A stretch of 64,000 nucleotides of DNA. Source: Mercenaria mercenaria. Lineage: Eukaryota > Mollusca > Bivalvia > Venerida > Veneridae. The number at the start of each line of letters is the position of its first letter. Within the stretch, counting starts at the first letter, position 1. This document shows, piece after piece, positions 61,130-64,000 of this stretch. A program made the translations under genes and the position numbers. Where the stretch lies: positions 42,607,001 to 42,671,000 of the forward strand of contig NC_069378.1 of assembly GCF_021730395.1 (NCBI RefSeq). The letters run 5' to 3'. Under the pieces are notes generated by a model. The model searched no databases, was not told the DNA's origin, and saw only the letters and a list, made by a program, of their open reading frames with translations.

Positions 61130-61765
61130 TCAGGGTATTTAGGAGTTGAAAACTATTTTTACTTAAATTTCAATAGTGACCTTGACCCAAAAGTATAGAT
61201 TATGTACGCGACACATTGTCACATTATCGGGAACATTTTTGTGCAGTATACTAAGATGTTATATCAATGCACATAAAAGTTATGGAGCGGAAACAATTTT
61301 ACTTGACCTTCAATAGTGACCTTGACCTTTGACCGACAACCATGGGTCATGTGCGCGACACATAGTCTAATCATGGGAAACCTTTCTGTGTAGTCATACA
61401 AAATCCTTCAATGCATAGAAAAGTTATGGAGTGGAAACAAATTTTACTTGACATTAAATAGTGACCTTGACCTTTAACCGACAAGCATACATCATGTGTT
61501 TACACATTGTATCATCAAGGGGAATGTTAGTATGTATCACTAAGATAATCCATTAACGCATATAAAAGTTATGGAGCGGACACAATTTTACTTGACCTTA
61601 GATTGTGACCTACAAGTATGTATTATGCATAATCTACATATTGCCCTCTTGAATATTTGCATAGTTTCAGTACGTATTTTAGTAATGACAAGATCCATAT
61701 TTGCGGACGGACAGACGGACGGAAGGACGGAGGTCTTTCCTATAGTCCCCTCCGGTTTTCCACCG
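61130..61765. repeat. Tandem repeat, about 144-bp unit, with ggacggacagacgg tail
   Basis: 'gttatggagcggaaacaatt' recurs at 61279, 61423 and 61568, followed by 'acttgacctt…gtgaccttgacc'. A diverged unit precedes it. It ends with 'cggacggacagacggacgga' and 'ccggtaggggactcata'. Confidence 0.85.
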
Positions 61766-62513
61766 GTAGGGGACTCATAAAAAGGGAACACTTGTGTAAA
61801 CAAATTTCTAAGTTTTTGATTAAGCCAATTAATTCTACAAGATTTAGTTCATCAGAACTCTGACCTTATTTTTGATTCATCTGTAATTATTGATTAGAAA
61901 CATAGCCAATAAAATTTGCCAAATATTTGGAAACTAATTATGTCAAAATAGAATGTCTAACATAAGTTTAATTCATAACAGAACTGAAAGGTACACGCAT
62001 TATCGTTTGGCTTCATGCTGTTTTGAATACAGCTCGACACTTACATTTAACATCGATGAAAGTATTTAACTTACTTGAGAAAACGACAAAAATTATGCTA
62101 CAGTCCTATGCATGTTTATAGATATACGACAGCTTTGCCTAAACCACAGTTTATGTTAGGACAGGTCTTTGTTACTGAATACTGAAAACAATTAGTTCAT
62201 TCAGAGAAAAATATATGGGAAAATCCTATATGTTACAAATATAGGCGGATGTATGCCTTGGTATAGAAATGACATTTTGAAGACTCAGTCTGAAATTGAA
62301 TTTGTGACTGTAACAATCAAAGTTGATGATGAAAAAACAAATATACCAAATTCATTCTGGTGTTATCTGACATTTTAAATCGTTTCTGGTCAATTTAAAG
62401 GGAGATAATTACCATTTTTGCTTTCAAAATAGAATACAGGTAAGGTGTTTAATTGTGCGTAAATTCTCATTTCAAGTCGAATCGATTAGACACAGTCTTT
62501 ATTGACAATGTGT

Positions 62514-62516
<3 letters not shown>

Positions 62517-62552
<36 letters not shown>
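62517..62552. repeat. (AT)n microsatellite
   Basis: About 18 uninterrupted AT units. Confidence 0.95.
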
Positions 62553-62554
<2 letters not shown>

Positions 62555-63406
62555 AACACGGTGAAAATAATGAAACACTTCGTATTAATGTAATTGTACT
62601 TTACTTTAATATTCACTGCTCGCTGCATGATTGATTATTTTGAACATTCGACCTACTGATTAAAAATGTGTATTATGTTTTATTACAGTATGAGCTTTTA
62701 CCTGAGATCAGATATATTCGTGCTGCGTTTTACATTATGTTTTAATATGTGGAGGAATAATTGGATGGAAATGGGTTCTCTAATGTTGCGAGCGTGAGGC
62801 CAACTAAGATTGTACCTCTTTCTCTAAATTTGTGGTAAAAAATTGGTACTGAAATGGAAAAAGTGGAAGTGATAAAAATTAGTTGTGTAACTTGTGTTCT
62901 TTGTCTTTTATTGCGGTATTTTTAATGCGGCGGGGGAAACTTTCCCTGAGAAACTGAATTGCCAGTCCCCGTCTTCGCCCCACTTTAAATATGCTCCTAT
63001 ACCTATGACTTGTAGTTATCATCTTCATAAGGCATCATTTAGTCGACATAAAATGAAAAAAAAAACATAAAGATATAATTTCTATAAAATCTAATGATTT
63101 CTTTGTCGAACTCAATACTGCAAACAGCTTCAGAAATTTTGATGCAAACATTTCGAAAAGTTACTTAAAGGTTCCTTTTATCTTGACGTATCACATATTA
63201 GATTCTCGCCTATTTTTATTAATTTATGTGAAATTAATTGATGACATGCATTATTTATTTAAATGATTCGAATTATTACACTCACGTATCAAACTAGACA
63301 GAACTGCTAATATGAGAGTACAATAAGGCAAAGTTTTAACAGTATTCAACTTGATTTCAAATAGTTGACGATTACCTTTGTCTTTGGGGCTATATCCAGG
63401 TGCTCC

Positions 63407-63592
63407 ATGATGCGACCAATTATTGTATACGCGTTTATTGTTTGCGTTTTGATGGACAACTCAACATGTGCTCCAGGTGGTTGGAAAGTGATTCCTCTTG
63501 GTTCACCCAAAAGTTTGGACTCGATTTATGCAGCCGCACGATACATCGGTGGACATTTCCCTGCACCAGCATTAGCTCAACGATGGTTCGAG
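63407..63592 (+). CDS. Small secreted cystatin-like-layout protein, exon 1 only (gene runs off the window)
   Basis: Tandem ATGs at 63407 and 63410. The exon ends at 63592 with donor GTTTGT, phase 0, as in the gene at 52643. The signal peptide (PIIVYAFIVCVLMDNST) is followed by CAPGGWKVIPLGSPKS, then AAARYIGGHFPAPALAQRWFE. The paralogue at 52643 shares GGW, IPLGSPKS, AAARYIGG and the exon end. No exon 2 is visible in the 408 bp left, so exons 2 and 3 are expected beyond 64000. This is the functional-looking counterpart of the relics at 1641 and 46065. Confidence 0.75.
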
Positions 63593-63621
63593 GTTTGTCT
63601 CCTTTATTCATTTCTTCTTTT

Positions 63622-63664
63622 TTTGGCGGGGGAGGTGGGGTTGGGGGGGGGGGGGGGCGGCGGG
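63622..63664 (+). other. G-rich tract in intron 1
   Basis: 'ggcgggggaggtggggttgg' followed by a run of about 14 G and GGCGGCGGG; strong G-quadruplex potential on the sense strand just after the splice donor. Confidence 0.7.
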
Positions 63665-64000
63665 TACTTGTTACAATTCTCATTTGCTTATTGTTAATAT
63701 ATAACATTTTTAGTAACAAAACATATCGAAACTGTACTTGTTGAAATGAAAAGTGAATAAATAAAAAATATGTTTTATCTAACATGCACATAGATCAACA
63801 AGCGCGTAAATTTTACGGCGGTATATGTCTGTAGTCTAGAAAGATGGCTTCTTTACGCAACGTGTCTCTTACAACATAATAAATTCTTACCATGACAAAG
63901 TTGTCTCTTGAGCAAGTTTAATGTACATCACTAAGAAAGAGTGCCCTAAATGTACAACACTAAGAAAGCGTGTCCTATATATACATGTGACATTTTAGTC

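Larger units (their letters stand above)
60700..63900 (+). repeat. Segmental duplication, unit C (diverged)
   Basis: Blocks match unit B in order: 61800-62060 with 44700-44960, and 63140-63740 with 45835-46400. Block 62330-62440 matches 700-770 of unit A. This unit carries the intact exon 1 at 63407. Confidence 0.65.

Noticed and set aside
1-64000. CRISPR arrays, operons, rRNA genes, or LTR-retrovirus or Polinton remains
   Set aside because: No regularly spaced repeats with unique spacers, no rRNA similarity, and no LTR pairs, integrase or capsid motifs were recognised.

Overview
The window looks like nuclear DNA of a marine bivalve, most likely a venerid-type clam. It is AT-rich and intron-rich. 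Its repeats include tRNA-headed SINEs of the RUDI/V-SINE kind, palindromic MITEs, 'ggacggacagacgg' tails, GTTGGCCCAACG repeats and a Naiad-type Penelope-like retroelement. I had no database, so the species is an inference.

Host genes. All host coding sequence I can support belongs to one family of small secreted proteins of about 109-115 residues, in an array on the + strand. There are four complete three-exon genes (8393-9950, 23217-24560, 29583-33559, 52643-59775), one gene whose first exon lies at the right edge (63407-63592, running off the window), and two decayed first exons (1641-1822, 46065-46247). Every intron is phase 0. Exon 1 carries a signal peptide and a Gly-Trp start to the mature chain. 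Exon 2 is a 20-21 codon strand-like piece with Tyr-x-Val-x-Phe. Exon 3 carries two cysteines about 17-22 residues apart, usually with Val-Leu-Trp. The layout resembles the cystatin fold, but this is a hypothesis. The array grew by segmental duplication: 1-2985 matches 35000-47480 and, less closely, 60700-63900; 7540-10540 matches 22540-25060.

Mobile elements fill most of the rest. At about 13050-17505 lies a decayed Naiad (N-terminal zinc finger and GIY-YIG endonuclease, then a CxC linker, then reverse transcriptase). Three in-frame UGA codons sit where relatives carry cysteine, and a well-formed SECIS-like hairpin lies at 16887-16951, so this copy descends from a selenocysteine-encoding element. 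A hAT-type MITE with a perfect 8-bp target duplication sits inside its RT. At 17867-20615 (- strand) is a 5'-truncated LINE with a 17-bp target duplication, itself split by a PIF/Harbinger-type element (18389-19686).

A large inverted-repeat transposon (35213-43810) carries a broken gene of an unassigned invertebrate family, flanked by 11 exact copies of GTAACGTA/TACGTTAC. A putative 4-kb element with GTTGGCC-rich ends (48475-52548) stops a few bases before the TATA box of the gene at 52643.

The most notable signals are the selenocysteine-type Naiad with its SECIS, the secreted-protein array, and the GTAACGTA motif clusters of the large transposon. Many open frames of 60-120 codons in this AT-rich DNA show no family resemblance, splice support or conservation and were left out.
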